A stretch of DNA of 64,000 nt from Clostridia bacterium (GTDB lineage Bacteria; Bacillota; Clostridia; Oscillospirales; CAG-272). The notes beneath the pieces were generated by a model, which searched no databases, had not been told where the DNA came from, and saw nothing but the letters and a program-made list of their open reading frames with translations. A program made the translations under genes and the position numbers. This document shows positions 1 through 8,000 of the stretch, piece by piece; positions within the stretch are counted from its first letter, which is position 1; every line of letters starts with the position of its first letter. The stretch is taken from assembly GCA_017503105.1 (NCBI GenBank), contig JAFVTS010000022.1, forward strand, positions 1 through 64,000, given 5' to 3'.

Positions 1-160
1 TACTTAATCTAGCTTTCTCTTACTTTTTTGAGTTTCTTTTTTCAAAGTGTTCTTAACGAGATTCTTCGCACTTTTCAGTGCTTCTTAATCGTTCTTGTTG
101 TTCAATTTTCAATGAGCAAGTTCGCGCTCCCTCGCGTGCTTTCCGCGAGTCAGCCTACCT
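1..160 (-). promoter_or_regulatory. rRNA operon leader with boxA-like antitermination site
   Basis: Read leftward, this stretch follows a very strong promoter and carries TTGCTCATTGAAAA at about 106-119, which resembles the clostridial/bacillary boxA (TGYTCWTTGAAAA). It is AT-rich, has no credible ORF, and a second TTTGAAAA-type element follows toward the edge. This is the usual 5' leader of a 16S-23S-5S operon, so 16S rRNA is inferred just beyond the left edge. The 16S itself is not in the window. Confidence 0.65.
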
Positions 161-189
161 ATTATACACGATTTATTCCCGTTTGTCAA
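161..189 (-). promoter_or_regulatory. Strong sigma-A promoter, probably rRNA operon
   Basis: On the minus strand TTGACA (184-189) and TATAAT (161-166) are both perfect matches, separated by 17 nt, and the transcript would enter the boxA-like leader. A GC-rich stretch follows the -10, as at stringently controlled rRNA promoters. Confidence 0.8.
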
Positions 190-244
190 TACCTTTTTTC
201 ATTTTTTTTGAACTTTTTTTAATTTTTATTTTTTCGAGCCTTAA

Positions 245-278
245 ATTACCGAAAGCGAGCTATTACCGAAAGCGGGCT
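245..278. repeat. 17-bp direct repeat, two copies
   Basis: Two abutting copies of ATTACCGAAAGCGRGCT (245-261 and 262-278) differ at one base. They lie upstream of the rRNA-type promoter as read leftward. No function can be assigned. Confidence 0.6.
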
Positions 279-335
279 ATTATATATTCTTATATATAAA
301 TGAAGAAAACGAGTTTTTATGCGTCAAAACAAAAC

Positions 336-374
336 GCGTTTTGGACGGAAGATACGAAACCGCGTCCAAAACGC
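336..374 (-). terminator. Rho-independent terminator of the phosphopantetheinyl transferase gene
   Basis: A 12-bp stem (336-347 with 363-374, core GCGTTTTGGACG) and 15-nt loop lie 46 nt past the stop codon at 420. On the minus strand a GTTTTGTTTT tract follows. Confidence 0.75.
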
Positions 375-419
375 ACAAAAATCACGGAGTAAAACTCAAG
401 CGCCCACCCGTTCTCAAAA

Positions 420-1055
420 TCAAAGTTGCGTCACGCGGATGCCGATCTTGTCGGGAAGCGAAGACGCGTAAGAAACGACGAAGCATTCCTCACCCAAAAG
501 CACTACCCTCGACGACGCCCCCGACGACGTGTCCGTAAACCTCGGAACGAACCGTTCTTTCCCCGACGCTTTAAAGAGAGCCTCTTTCATAGTCCAAAGG
601 CGCATCAGCATTTTGCTTTTCATACCGTCGGGAGTGTCACAAAAGAGAGAAAGCTCGCGCTCGTTAAGCATTCTTTCCGCAAATTTTTCAGAGCGCGGCG
701 CACCCACTTTTTCTACGTCCACACCGACGGGCGCGCTTGACACCGCCACGGCCAAAGCTCCGCCCGAATGAGAGATGGAAACGTAAGCGTACGGAGAGGT
801 CCACGCACCGATGGCGTTCTTTGCAAGACCGAGTTCGCTCGGAGTTTTGGCAAATCTCAAACCGAGCGCCTTCTCCAAAAGCCGCCACGAATAAAATTTT
901 TCAAGAAAAAGCCTCTCGTTTTTTACGAGAAGAAGCTCCTCGCGCCGCCCTTCGTGCTCTATCAAGGAAGCGTCAGCTCCTCCGCGCGGCAAGGCTGCGA
1001 TATAGACGTCGAGGAATTCGGAATTTTCGGTTTTTAAATAAAGTTCAGAAAACAT
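420..1055 (-). CDS. 4'-phosphopantetheinyl transferase (Sfp type)
   Basis: This enzyme transfers phosphopantetheine from CoA to a serine on acyl- or peptidyl-carrier proteins, in the cytosol. At 211 residues it is the usual Sfp/AcpT-superfamily size. The Mg-binding signature GVDVEKV is at residues 111-117 and the WTMKEALFK (WxxKEA) signature at 154-162, with SISHS at 93-97. It stands alone, with its own promoter and terminator. No polyketide, NRPS or acpP gene is nearby, so it may serve as the housekeeping ACP-activating enzyme or act on an off-window pathway. The ribosome site is weak (GGCGG region), so the start is likely but not certain. Confidence 0.85.
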   Translation of the reverse strand: MFSELYLKTENSEFLDVYIAALPRGGADASLIEHEGRREELLLVKNERLFLEKFYSWRLLEKALGLRFAKTPSELGLAKNAIGAWTSPYAYVSISHSGGALAVAVSSAPVGVDVEKVGAPRSEKFAERMLNERELSLFCDTPDGMKSKMLMRLWTMKEALFKASGKERFVPRFTDTSSGASSRVVLLGEECFVVSYASSLPDKIGIRVTQL

Positions 1056-1090
1056 AGCTCTACCGCCCGTCCGTGTTATCCTTCGTTTTC

Positions 1091-1119
1091 ATTATGCAGC
1101 AAGCAACGCTCACTGTCAA
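1091..1119 (-). promoter_or_regulatory. Promoter for the phosphopantetheinyl transferase gene
   Basis: TTGACA at 1114-1119 and CATAAT at 1091-1096 on the minus strand, with a 17-nt spacer, lie about 35 nt upstream of the start at 1055. Confidence 0.65.
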
Positions 1120-1136
1120 AAAAGATTTTAGGGAAA

Positions 1137-1580
1137 TTAAAGATCAAGCACCATTCTTACGTGCGGAATATTGTCCTCTAAATACGGCTCAGAAACGGCG
1201 ACGAAGCCCACTTTTTCATAAAAGCCGCGAGCCTGACACTGTGCGCTTATCGTAACTTTGTCAGCCGAGAAATACTTTTTCGCCGCCTTTAATCCTTCCT
1301 TTAATAATATAAGACCTATACCTCTGCCACGCCCCTGCTCTGTGGTGATAACTCTGCCGACGGACGCCGTGTCGTAAGAGACGCCCCTGTCAAGCACTCG
1401 CAAATACGCCACGATCTTGCCGTCCTCCCTTACCGTGACGTGATAAGCTCCGAGGTCCTTATTGTCAAGGTCCTGATAAACGCAATCCTGTTCAACGATG
1501 AAAACCTCAGCACGAGCCCTCAGTATTTCATAGAGCTCCGTCGTGCTGAGCTCGTCAAATCTCTTTACTTCGATATTCAT
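1137..1580 (-). CDS. GNAT N-acetyltransferase, ElaA-like
   Basis: The 147-residue protein has the complete GNAT fold. The acetyl-CoA pyrophosphate loop QGRGRGIG is at residues 82-89, after the VGRVITT strand. The N-terminal half (VFIVEQDCVYQDLD near residues 27-40) and the late GIPH-like NIPHVRM match the ElaA family, whose substrate is not established. A GGAGG site precedes the ATG. It lies just downstream of the tRNA-Thr gene on the same strand, with a terminator between. No separate promoter is obvious, so it may be expressed by read-through from the tRNA promoter. Confidence 0.85.
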   Translation of the reverse strand: MNIEVKRFDELSTTELYEILRARAEVFIVEQDCVYQDLDNKDLGAYHVTVREDGKIVAYLRVLDRGVSYDTASVGRVITTEQGRGRGIGLILLKEGLKAAKKYFSADKVTISAQCQARGFYEKVGFVAVSEPYLEDNIPHVRMVLDL

Positions 1581-1613
1581 AAAAACCTCCGCGGTCGATT
1601 TTTAAGTAAAAGA

Positions 1614-1641
1614 AATCCCCAAGGATATTTCCTCGGGGATT
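1614..1641 (-). terminator. Terminator of the tRNA-Thr gene
   Basis: AATCCCC...GGGGATT extends through AGGA/TCCT with one mismatch and is followed on the minus strand by TTTCTTTT. It sits directly after the tRNA CCA end. Confidence 0.75.
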
Positions 1642-1642
1642 A

Positions 1643-1718
1643 TGGAGCTGCTACCCGGATTCGGACCGGGGACCTCATCCTTACCAAGGATGTGCTCTAC
1701 CAACTGAGCCATAGCAGC
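1643..1718 (-). tRNA. tRNA-Thr (anticodon GGT)
   Basis: Read on the minus strand the 76-nt gene has a 7-bp acceptor stem (GCTGCTA/TAGCAGC), a D arm with GGCTCAGTTGGTAGAGC, an anticodon loop TTGGTAA giving GGT, a T arm with GGTCCGAATCC, and an encoded CCA end. GGT decodes ACC and ACT threonine codons. It has its own promoter and terminator. Confidence 0.95.
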
Positions 1719-1747
1719 ATTGCCACAAGAACTCTCGTGACGGAGAT

Positions 1748-1776
1748 ATTATATCAAAAAATACTCGCTTTGTCAA
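1748..1776 (-). promoter_or_regulatory. Promoter of tRNA-Thr
   Basis: Perfect TTGACA (1771-1776) and TATAAT (1748-1753) on the minus strand with a 17-nt spacer, about 30 nt upstream of the mature tRNA 5' end. Confidence 0.85.
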
Positions 1777-1910
1777 GAGTTTTAGAAAAAAAGTTTTTAT
1801 TTTTTGGTTTTTTTTAAAATCCGCGCTTTTTCACGCAAAAGCGGCACTTTTTCGCCGAAGCTTAAAACGGGGTGAAGCATCGCGTTTTTCGACGGCTTTT
1901 TCTTTTTTTC

Positions 1911-1938
1911 TTGACATTTCGCGTTTTTGTGATATAAT
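1911..1938 (+). promoter_or_regulatory. Promoter of the TVP38-pssA-psd operon
   Basis: TTGACA (1911-1916) and TATAAT (1933-1938) with a 16-nt spacer, followed by GGAGGGAG just before the ATG at 1986. Confidence 0.85.
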
Positions 1939-1985
1939 AGTTTTAACATCATTTGGCCTAAAAAGACTTTCGGAGGGAGAGACGG

Positions 1986-2564
1986 ATGAAATCCAAGGAA
2001 ACTATCGTTAAATATACCGCCACGGCTCTCCTCGCCGTTCTTCTCCTCATTTCGGCAATATTTATGATATCCGGGTGGAGAAACGGGCACTTCGACTCTT
2101 TCGATTCTTTTCGCACTTATATAATCTCCTTCGGCGTTTGGGCGCCCATAATATTAACTCTCATTCAGGCGCTTCAAGTAGTAATTCCCGTTTTGCCCGG
2201 TTTCCTCGGTTGCATAGTAGGAGCGGCGCTGTTCGGTGCGGCGGGCGGATTTTGGACGAATTACATCGGCATCAGCCTCGGGTCGATAGTGGCGTATTGG
2301 CTGGCAAGATGGTTTGGAATAAACATCATCGAAAAGATGTTTTCGCTCAAAAAATACGAGCCTTATATAGAAAAAATCCAAAAGAGCAAAAGCTACACGA
2401 CCCTTTTGTTTCTCTCAATCCTTCTTCCTTTGGCTCCCGACGATTTTCTTTGTTACTTTTCGGGACTTATCAATATGCCGGCTAAAAAGTTCACGGCAAT
2501 AATCCTTTTGGCAAAGCCGTGGTGCATTTTATTTTACAGTCTTTTCTTTGCGTACTTTATTTAA
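1986..2564 (+). CDS. TVP38/TMEM64 (VTT domain) membrane protein
   Basis: The 192-residue polytopic protein has about five hydrophobic segments. Its central region, from the paired prolines of VVIPVLPG (about residues 65-72) through the GGFWTNYIGISLGSIVAYW segment, matches the VTT/SNARE-associated domain of TVP38 and DedA proteins. Some members of that superfamily act as phospholipid scramblases or in membrane-lipid homeostasis. It is the first gene of an operon with pssA (start 16 nt after this stop) and psd, so a role in distributing the phosphatidylethanolamine made by those enzymes is a reasonable inference, not shown by the sequence. Confidence 0.8.
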   Translation: MKSKETIVKYTATALLAVLLLISAIFMISGWRNGHFDSFDSFRTYIISFGVWAPIILTLIQALQVVIPVLPGFLGCIVGAALFGAAGGFWTNYIGISLGSIVAYWLARWFGINIIEKMFSLKKYEPYIEKIQKSKSYTTLLFLSILLPLAPDDFLCYFSGLINMPAKKFTAIILLAKPWCILFYSLFFAYFI

Positions 2565-2580
2565 AAATCAGGAGAATCTT

Positions 2581-3201
2581 ATGATAGGATTTTATAATTA
2601 CACGGTTATATTGACGTATATCGGTACGGCCTTCGGCTTCGTGGGGATCACCTACGCGTGGGCAGGCAATTTGAAAGCGGCGCTCATCTGCCTTATGTTC
2701 GCAGGTTTTTGCGATATGTTTGACGGCAAGATCGCTTCGACAAAAAAGCGAACGCGGCAAGAGATGCGCTTCGGAATCCAGATAGACTCGCTAAGCGACC
2801 TCTTCTGCTTCGGAGCTCTTCCCGCTATGATCACGCTCTGCGCTTGCGGGATAAAGCCCCTCAACACGGCGATCGGTGTAATTTACTTCCTCTGCGCCCT
2901 CATCCGCCTCGCGTGGTTCAACGTGGACGAGGAGGAGCGCCAACTGACCGAAGAAGGCAGTCGCAAAACTTATCTCGGTCTGCCCGTTACCTCTTCCGCA
3001 ATCATCGTGCCCGTCCTTATGGGCACGGGTCTTTACTTAAGACTCCCCGTTGACAAGATCTTCCCTTGGATCCTCCTTGCCGTAGCGATAGCTTTTATCA
3101 CTCCCTTTAAATTAAAGAAGCCCGCGCTCATCGGCAAGCTCGTGCTGCTCGCTCTCGGCGTGCTCGGTCTGGTTATGGTTATCCTCGGCCTCAGAGTATG
3201 A
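2581..3201 (+). CDS. pssA: CDP-diacylglycerol-serine O-phosphatidyltransferase
   Basis: This integral membrane enzyme joins CDP-diacylglycerol and serine to give phosphatidylserine and CMP. The CDP-alcohol phosphotransferase signature is present: DMFDG at residues 45-49, then an A-S pair, a Gly, and the IDSLSD acidic pair about 20 residues later. The usual Arg of the DGxxAR element is Ser here. The ATG at 2581 was chosen over one 33 nt upstream because AGGAGAATCTT precedes it. That gives 206 residues. The stop overlaps the psd start (ATGA), which implies translational coupling of the two steps to phosphatidylethanolamine. Confidence 0.85.
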   Translation: MIGFYNYTVILTYIGTAFGFVGITYAWAGNLKAALICLMFAGFCDMFDGKIASTKKRTRQEMRFGIQIDSLSDLFCFGALPAMITLCACGIKPLNTAIGVIYFLCALIRLAWFNVDEEERQLTEEGSRKTYLGLPVTSSAIIVPVLMGTGLYLRLPVDKIFPWILLAVAIAFITPFKLKKPALIGKLVLLALGVLGLVMVILGLRV

Positions 3202-4016
3202 AAAACACATCAGGCTCCGTAAGCTTCTTTTACGGCACGGTTTTCGGCAGAATTCTTTTAAAAGCTTTTATGTGCCTGCGACTTGATAAGGTCGCGGTGC
3301 GTTTCCTTCATTCTTCCCTCTCAAAGCCTATGGCAAAGCGCTACGTAAAAAAGAATGGCATCGACGTCAGCGAAGAGGAATTAAAGTCTTTCCGCTCATT
3401 CAGAGAGATGTTCATAAGAACGAGGGAGCAAAAGGCACCCGATATGACACCTGAGCATATGATCAGCCCGTGCGACGGATGGCTCAGCGTCTTTTCGATA
3501 GACGAGGACAGCCGATTCGCGATCAAGGGCTCGTCGTACAAGCTCTCGGATTTCTTGAAGGACGAGGAGCTTGCGCGCTTATATCACGGCGGCACCTGTC
3601 TTATCTTCCGCCTTTGCGCATCGGATTATCACCATTATTGCTATATAGACAACGGAAGGCAGGGAGAGAATCACTTCATTCCCGGAAAGCTTCACAGCGT
3701 TCAGCCGATAGCGTGTGAAAAATACCCCGTCTACGTACTTAACAGGCGCTCCTGGTGTCTTCTTGAAACCGACAACTTCGGGCCCGTCGTCCAGTGTGAG
3801 ATCGGTGCTTTGATAGTCGGCGGCATAGTTAACGAAAAAGAAAACGCCGCGTTCAAAAAAGGCGAGGAAAAGGGTCGCTTTGAGCTTGCGGGGTCTACTA
3901 TCGTCCTACTCCTTGAAAAAGGGCGCGTCGAGCTCACCGAGTCTATACGCAAAAAGCTCACGGAAGCCGAAGAAGCGCGAGTGCTTTTGGGCGAGTGGGT
4001 TGCGACCGCGATATAA
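3198..4016 (+). CDS. psd: Phosphatidylserine decarboxylase
   Basis: This enzyme decarboxylates phosphatidylserine to phosphatidylethanolamine. The 272-residue proenzyme has the self-cleavage serine in an AGST element (Ser233, normally LGST or GGST), which would yield a large beta chain and a pyruvoyl-capped alpha chain of about 40 residues. The candidate Asp and His partners are in CDGW, the HHYCYID region and GKLHSV. It is the third gene of the operon, overlaps pssA by four bases, and is followed by a long-stem terminator. Confidence 0.9.
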   Translation: MKNTSGSVSFFYGTVFGRILLKAFMCLRLDKVAVRFLHSSLSKPMAKRYVKKNGIDVSEEELKSFRSFREMFIRTREQKAPDMTPEHMISPCDGWLSVFSIDEDSRFAIKGSSYKLSDFLKDEELARLYHGGTCLIFRLCASDYHHYCYIDNGRQGENHFIPGKLHSVQPIACEKYPVYVLNRRSWCLLETDNFGPVVQCEIGALIVGGIVNEKENAAFKKGEEKGRFELAGSTIVLLLEKGRVELTESIRKKLTEAEEARVLLGEWVATAI

Positions 4017-4061
4017 AAGCCCTCACCCGTGTTGAGTTTTTACAGTTTTTATAATATATCT

Positions 4062-4140
4062 AAAACGAAAAGAGAGAGCCTGACGGCACACCTGCTCTTC
4101 TGCAGATCGCCCGCCTACTTCTCTCTTTTCGTTTTTTATT
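4062..4140 (+). terminator. Long-stem terminator after psd
   Basis: A perfect 15-bp stem (4062-4076 with 4121-4135, ends AAAACGAAAAG/CTTTTCGTTTT) encloses a 44-nt GC-rich loop and runs into TTTTTTATTTTT. The loop is unusually long for an intrinsic terminator and could form further structure. Confidence 0.65.
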
Positions 4141-4145
4141 TTTCT

Positions 4146-4171
4146 GCCGAGCCCGAAAGCGGGCTGTCGGC
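4146..4171 (-). terminator. GC-rich hairpin directly after hpt
   Basis: A 10-bp imperfect stem with core AGCCCG/CGGGCT and a 4-nt loop begins 5 nt past the hpt stop. It lacks a T tract on the minus strand, so it may protect the 3' end rather than terminate on its own. Confidence 0.4.
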
Positions 4172-4175
4172 GCTT

Positions 4176-4733
4176 TTATTCTTCGCAGTTATACTCCGCT
4201 ATGTAAGGCAGATTTCTGTAAAGCTCCGCACAGTCGAGTCCGTAGCCTATAACGAAGGTGTCGGGAATGGTGAAGAGCGCGATATCGGCGTTGAAATCAA
4301 CGACTCTGCGCGAGGGCTTGTCAAGAAGCGTTACGACGCGCAGCGACTTGGGAAAACGGCTTTTCAGAATTTTCACCACCTCGGAGAGGGTGCGGCCCGT
4401 GTCGATTATATCCTCAAGAACGACTACGTGATATTTGCTAAGATCCCTGTCGACGTCCATCGTGATATTGACCTTGCCCGTGGAAACCGTGCCGCTGTAA
4501 TAGCTCTTCGCGCACATAAAGGCGATCTCGCACGGAACGCTTACCGAACGGCAAACGTCCGACATAAACACGAACGAGCCGTTGAGTATACCGATAAGCA
4601 AAATCGGCGTGCCGTCATATATCGTGTCAAGCTTCTGTCCGAGCTCGGCGATGGCGGTCTTTATCTGCTGCTCGCTTATAACGACTCCCTTGATCCTTTT
4701 TTCGAAATCCATTTTAGAACAAATCTCAACCAT
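4176..4733 (-). CDS. hpt: Hypoxanthine phosphoribosyltransferase
   Basis: This purine-salvage enzyme converts hypoxanthine or guanine plus PRPP to IMP or GMP. The PRPP-binding loop EDIIDTGRT is at residues 107-115, the usual SYYSGTVSTG flexible loop at about 77-86 and VIGYGLD near the C terminus. The start at 4733 was chosen because GGAG lies 10 nt upstream. This gives 186 residues, close to the 175-185 usual for the family. It is monocistronic, with its own promoter, and converges on psd. Confidence 0.93.
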   Translation of the reverse strand: MVEICSKMDFEKRIKGVVISEQQIKTAIAELGQKLDTIYDGTPILLIGILNGSFVFMSDVCRSVSVPCEIAFMCAKSYYSGTVSTGKVNITMDVDRDLSKYHVVVLEDIIDTGRTLSEVVKILKSRFPKSLRVVTLLDKPSRRVVDFNADIALFTIPDTFVIGYGLDCAELYRNLPYIAEYNCEE

Positions 4734-4801
4734 TGAATTTAAGCTCCTGAAAATGTTGTTTTGACAGCACTCGGACATCGCGGAAATTCGTGCTTTTTTA
4801 T

Positions 4802-4830
4802 ATTATAGCACTAATTTTGTCGAGTTTCAA
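4802..4830 (-). promoter_or_regulatory. Promoter of hpt
   Basis: TTGAAA (4825-4830) and TATAAT (4802-4807) on the minus strand with a 17-nt spacer. Confidence 0.8.
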
Positions 4831-5001
4831 TATAATATTCGTCTTTTTTCGAAAAAATAATTACTTTTTTGAAAAGGCGATTCGAAGAGCTGAGCGCCGC
4901 CCAAGGCAAAAGACGGGCGGGCGGTTATTTCCGCGCTTTACTCGTTTTCGTTGTCTTGAAACAGAAAAACTATACTTTTTACCCATTATTCCCGCAAAAT
5001 A

Positions 5002-5031
5002 TTGACATATCACTTCATTTTTTGATATAAT
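5002..5031 (+). promoter_or_regulatory. Promoter of the heparinase-like lipoprotein gene
   Basis: TTGACA (5002-5007) and TATAAT (5026-5031) with an 18-nt spacer. The rest of the 4734-5066 intergenic region holds the hpt promoter and a possible CCGCCC/GGGCGG hairpin, and no gene. Confidence 0.8.
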
Positions 5032-5066
5032 CTAATTAAAGAAACACAAAAAAGGATTTCTTCGTT

Positions 5067-8000
5067 ATGAGAATGATCAAACTATTTTCTTTTGCGTTCT
5101 TCGCGCTCGTTATGACGCTCCCGCTTCTTTCGTGCAAAGAGGAGATAAGAGGGTGTGATAAGCCCCCCTCTGCCCGACTCGCCTCGGAAGAGGACGTCGT
5201 TATCGCTAACGGCGAGGGGAGCGACTACGTAATAATTTTCTCCTCGGATGCGAATCAGCTTGACGGTCAGATGGCAAGCAGTTTGAGGTCCTCCGTGCGC
5301 TCGGCGCTCGGCATCAGCCTCTCATCAAAGCCCGACACCGTAGCAGAGAAAAAATACGAGATCCTCCTCGGAAACACGAACCGCGCTCTGTCGGGAGAGC
5401 TTTTAAAAGCCGTCAAAGCATACGACCGAGACGGCTCCGAGCTTCTCGTCTGGGGCTTTATGGAAAAGGACGGCAAGCTTGCCTATACCGCCAACTGTGC
5501 CGAGGCGTTCGAAAAAGGTGCTGCCGACATCAATTCGTTTATCACCTCCGACGGTTTTTCCGTCCCTCGGGATCTTGTTTCAATATCTTACTTGACTCGC
5601 GCGGAGTACGAAGCAGAGCTCGAAGAAAAAGAAGAAGCCGAATACGAGGCGCTGATAGACGCGCTTATAAAAAAGAATGCCGAGTTCACCCTGTCACAGT
5701 TTGGAGGCGCGGCGAGGGAGATCGGCCGATCGCCTTTCGGGCGACCCGATTTTTATCCGAGCGAAGGAATGCACCCCCGCCTTCTTATCACAGAAGGAGT
5801 ACTTGACGAGCTGCGGAATTTTATTAACAGCGAGGAAAGCGCGGCGCTGAAGTCCGCTCTGTTTACGGCTGCCGACAGCGACGGGTGCCTGAGCGGCTTT
5901 CCGATAAACTACAAAAACGGAGTGCTCTTCAGATATAGCGAGATGACTCTTGCCGAAATCGAAGCAAAGGCGCTTGCCTACCTCATAACGGGCGACAGAG
6001 TCTACGGCTACGAGGCAATAATCGCCGCAAAGAGCGCTCTTCTGACGCTCGTTTATCCAAAGGAGCTCCATATGGACACCTATCACGGAGCGAGCCACAC
6101 GATGACCACCGTAGCGCTCGTTTACGATTGGTGCTACGACCTTCTCACAGAAAGCGACAAGGCGCAAATGATGGGGGGCGTGTCGAATTTAATGTGCCCT
6201 CAGCTCGAATACGACCTGTTTCTTGAGCCGAAGCCCGAAATAGGCGCGGTGTCGGGGCACGGCACGGGGCCTCAATTTCTGCGCGATTACGTCACGGTAT
6301 CGCTTGCGTTCTTCGACGATGCGCCTGAGCTTTGGGAGTACGTTGGCGGAAAATTCTTCGACGACTTCGTGCCCGTAATAGAAGTTTGCTACGAGGGCGG
6401 CTGGGGCTCGCAGGGCTCGGGCGGCTACGGCACGTCGAAATACTATCTCTACACCTGGGCGGCATACGCGATAAAGACCGCGACAGGCGAGATGCCTTAT
6501 AAAAACATCGATGGCGCGCGTCTTTCGGCGCACTTCTGGCAGAGCCACCTCACCTCGGCAGGCACTTATTTTCAAAGCGGTGATACCACGGCTATGCGCG
6601 ACGGAATAGCCGCAGAATGGTTTTACCTCTTCCCTGCGGCGGCGCTCTACTCCGACGAAGAGCTCGCTTACGCAGCTTACAGAGCAACGGATGGATACGA
6701 ACGGTATTTCTACAACTTCTCACACGCCGTGACCCCCGCTCTTATGACCGTTTTCGCATCGGCATTCCCCGATTTTGACAAAAACGCGGGTGAAATTCCC
6801 GACACGGTACAGTACTTCTCCTCTCCTGCGGGGCAAATGACCGCCCGCTCGGAGTGGGGCGAGGGGGGAGCCGTTGCCTTTATGAAGATCGGCGAGATGA
6901 CTATGGGTAACCACGATAATTACGACCACGGTACCTTTCAGATATATTATAAAGGGCTCCTCGCGGCAAGCTCGGGCTCGTATGATAAGTACGCCTCCGA
7001 CTCACACAGATATTACAGGCAGTCCACCGTTGCGCATAACGGACTTCTCATCTTCAACCCCAAAAACTCCGATAAAGACCCGATAATCAAAAATGGCGTG
7101 ATAACTAACGCTGCACGCTATTACTACTCGGGAAGCCAGAGAAGGCGCGAAGAAGCAGCAACTATGGACGTCTGGCTCTCAGGCGAATACGAGCTCGGTG
7201 TGGTAACGGGCGTCAGCTATGCGTGCGCCGAGGGCAAAAGCGAGTACGCGTACATCGCAGGCGACATCACGAAGGCGTACCCCTCCGACACGGTCGATTA
7301 CGTCGGCAGAAGAATGCTCACCGTCTTTACGGGAGACGACGAGGCGCCGATGTTATTCTTCACCTTCGACTCAGCAGACGCAAAGAGCGCCGATTTCAGA
7401 AGGACGTTTCTCCTTCATACGGTAGACGAGCCAACGGTTGACGAAAAGACCCTCACGGCAGAGGTCCTCGCTAAAGACGGCAGGCTCGTGCTCCACTCCG
7501 TTGCCGGTGCCGACACTATTATGAAGATCGGCGGCTCCGGTTATGCTTATTGGATAAGCGACGCGGATTACGTAAACCCCGACGGCACGCCGAGCGGAAA
7601 GAACTGCACGGACGCCTACACGGTGAGCGACAGAGCCGACACGGTTTGGGGCAGAATAGAGCTCTCACGGATAGGAGAAAAGCGAACGGATATGCTGACG
7701 GCTATGTACGTCACGGACAAGAACAGCAACAAGCGCCTACCCGTGTCGAGAATTTCAAGCGATACGGTCGAGGGCGCTGCCGTTGGCGACGTCTTTGCCG
7801 TATTCGTAAAGAGTGCGGAAAGAGCCTACGACAGCTTCGGATTCGAAACGGTCGGAGAGGGGCTCTTCGATTACTATATTTCGGGTATTGAAACGGGAAC
7901 TTGGCGCGTTTTAGTCGACGGAGTAGGAGTTGCAAGCGTTTATTCGGACGATGACGGCGGATTCGTTCGTTTCAGCGCCCCCGCAGGAAGAGTAACGCTC

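Noticed and set aside
28..299. Plus-strand short ORFs at the left edge (64 and 73 aa)
   Set aside because: They are Phe/Leu-rich translations of the AT-rich rRNA leader and promoter read in antisense, with no ribosome site.
4029..4736. 235-aa plus-strand frame opposite hpt
   Set aside because: Antisense shadow of hpt with no recognisable domain and no ribosome site. hpt has full motifs and a promoter.
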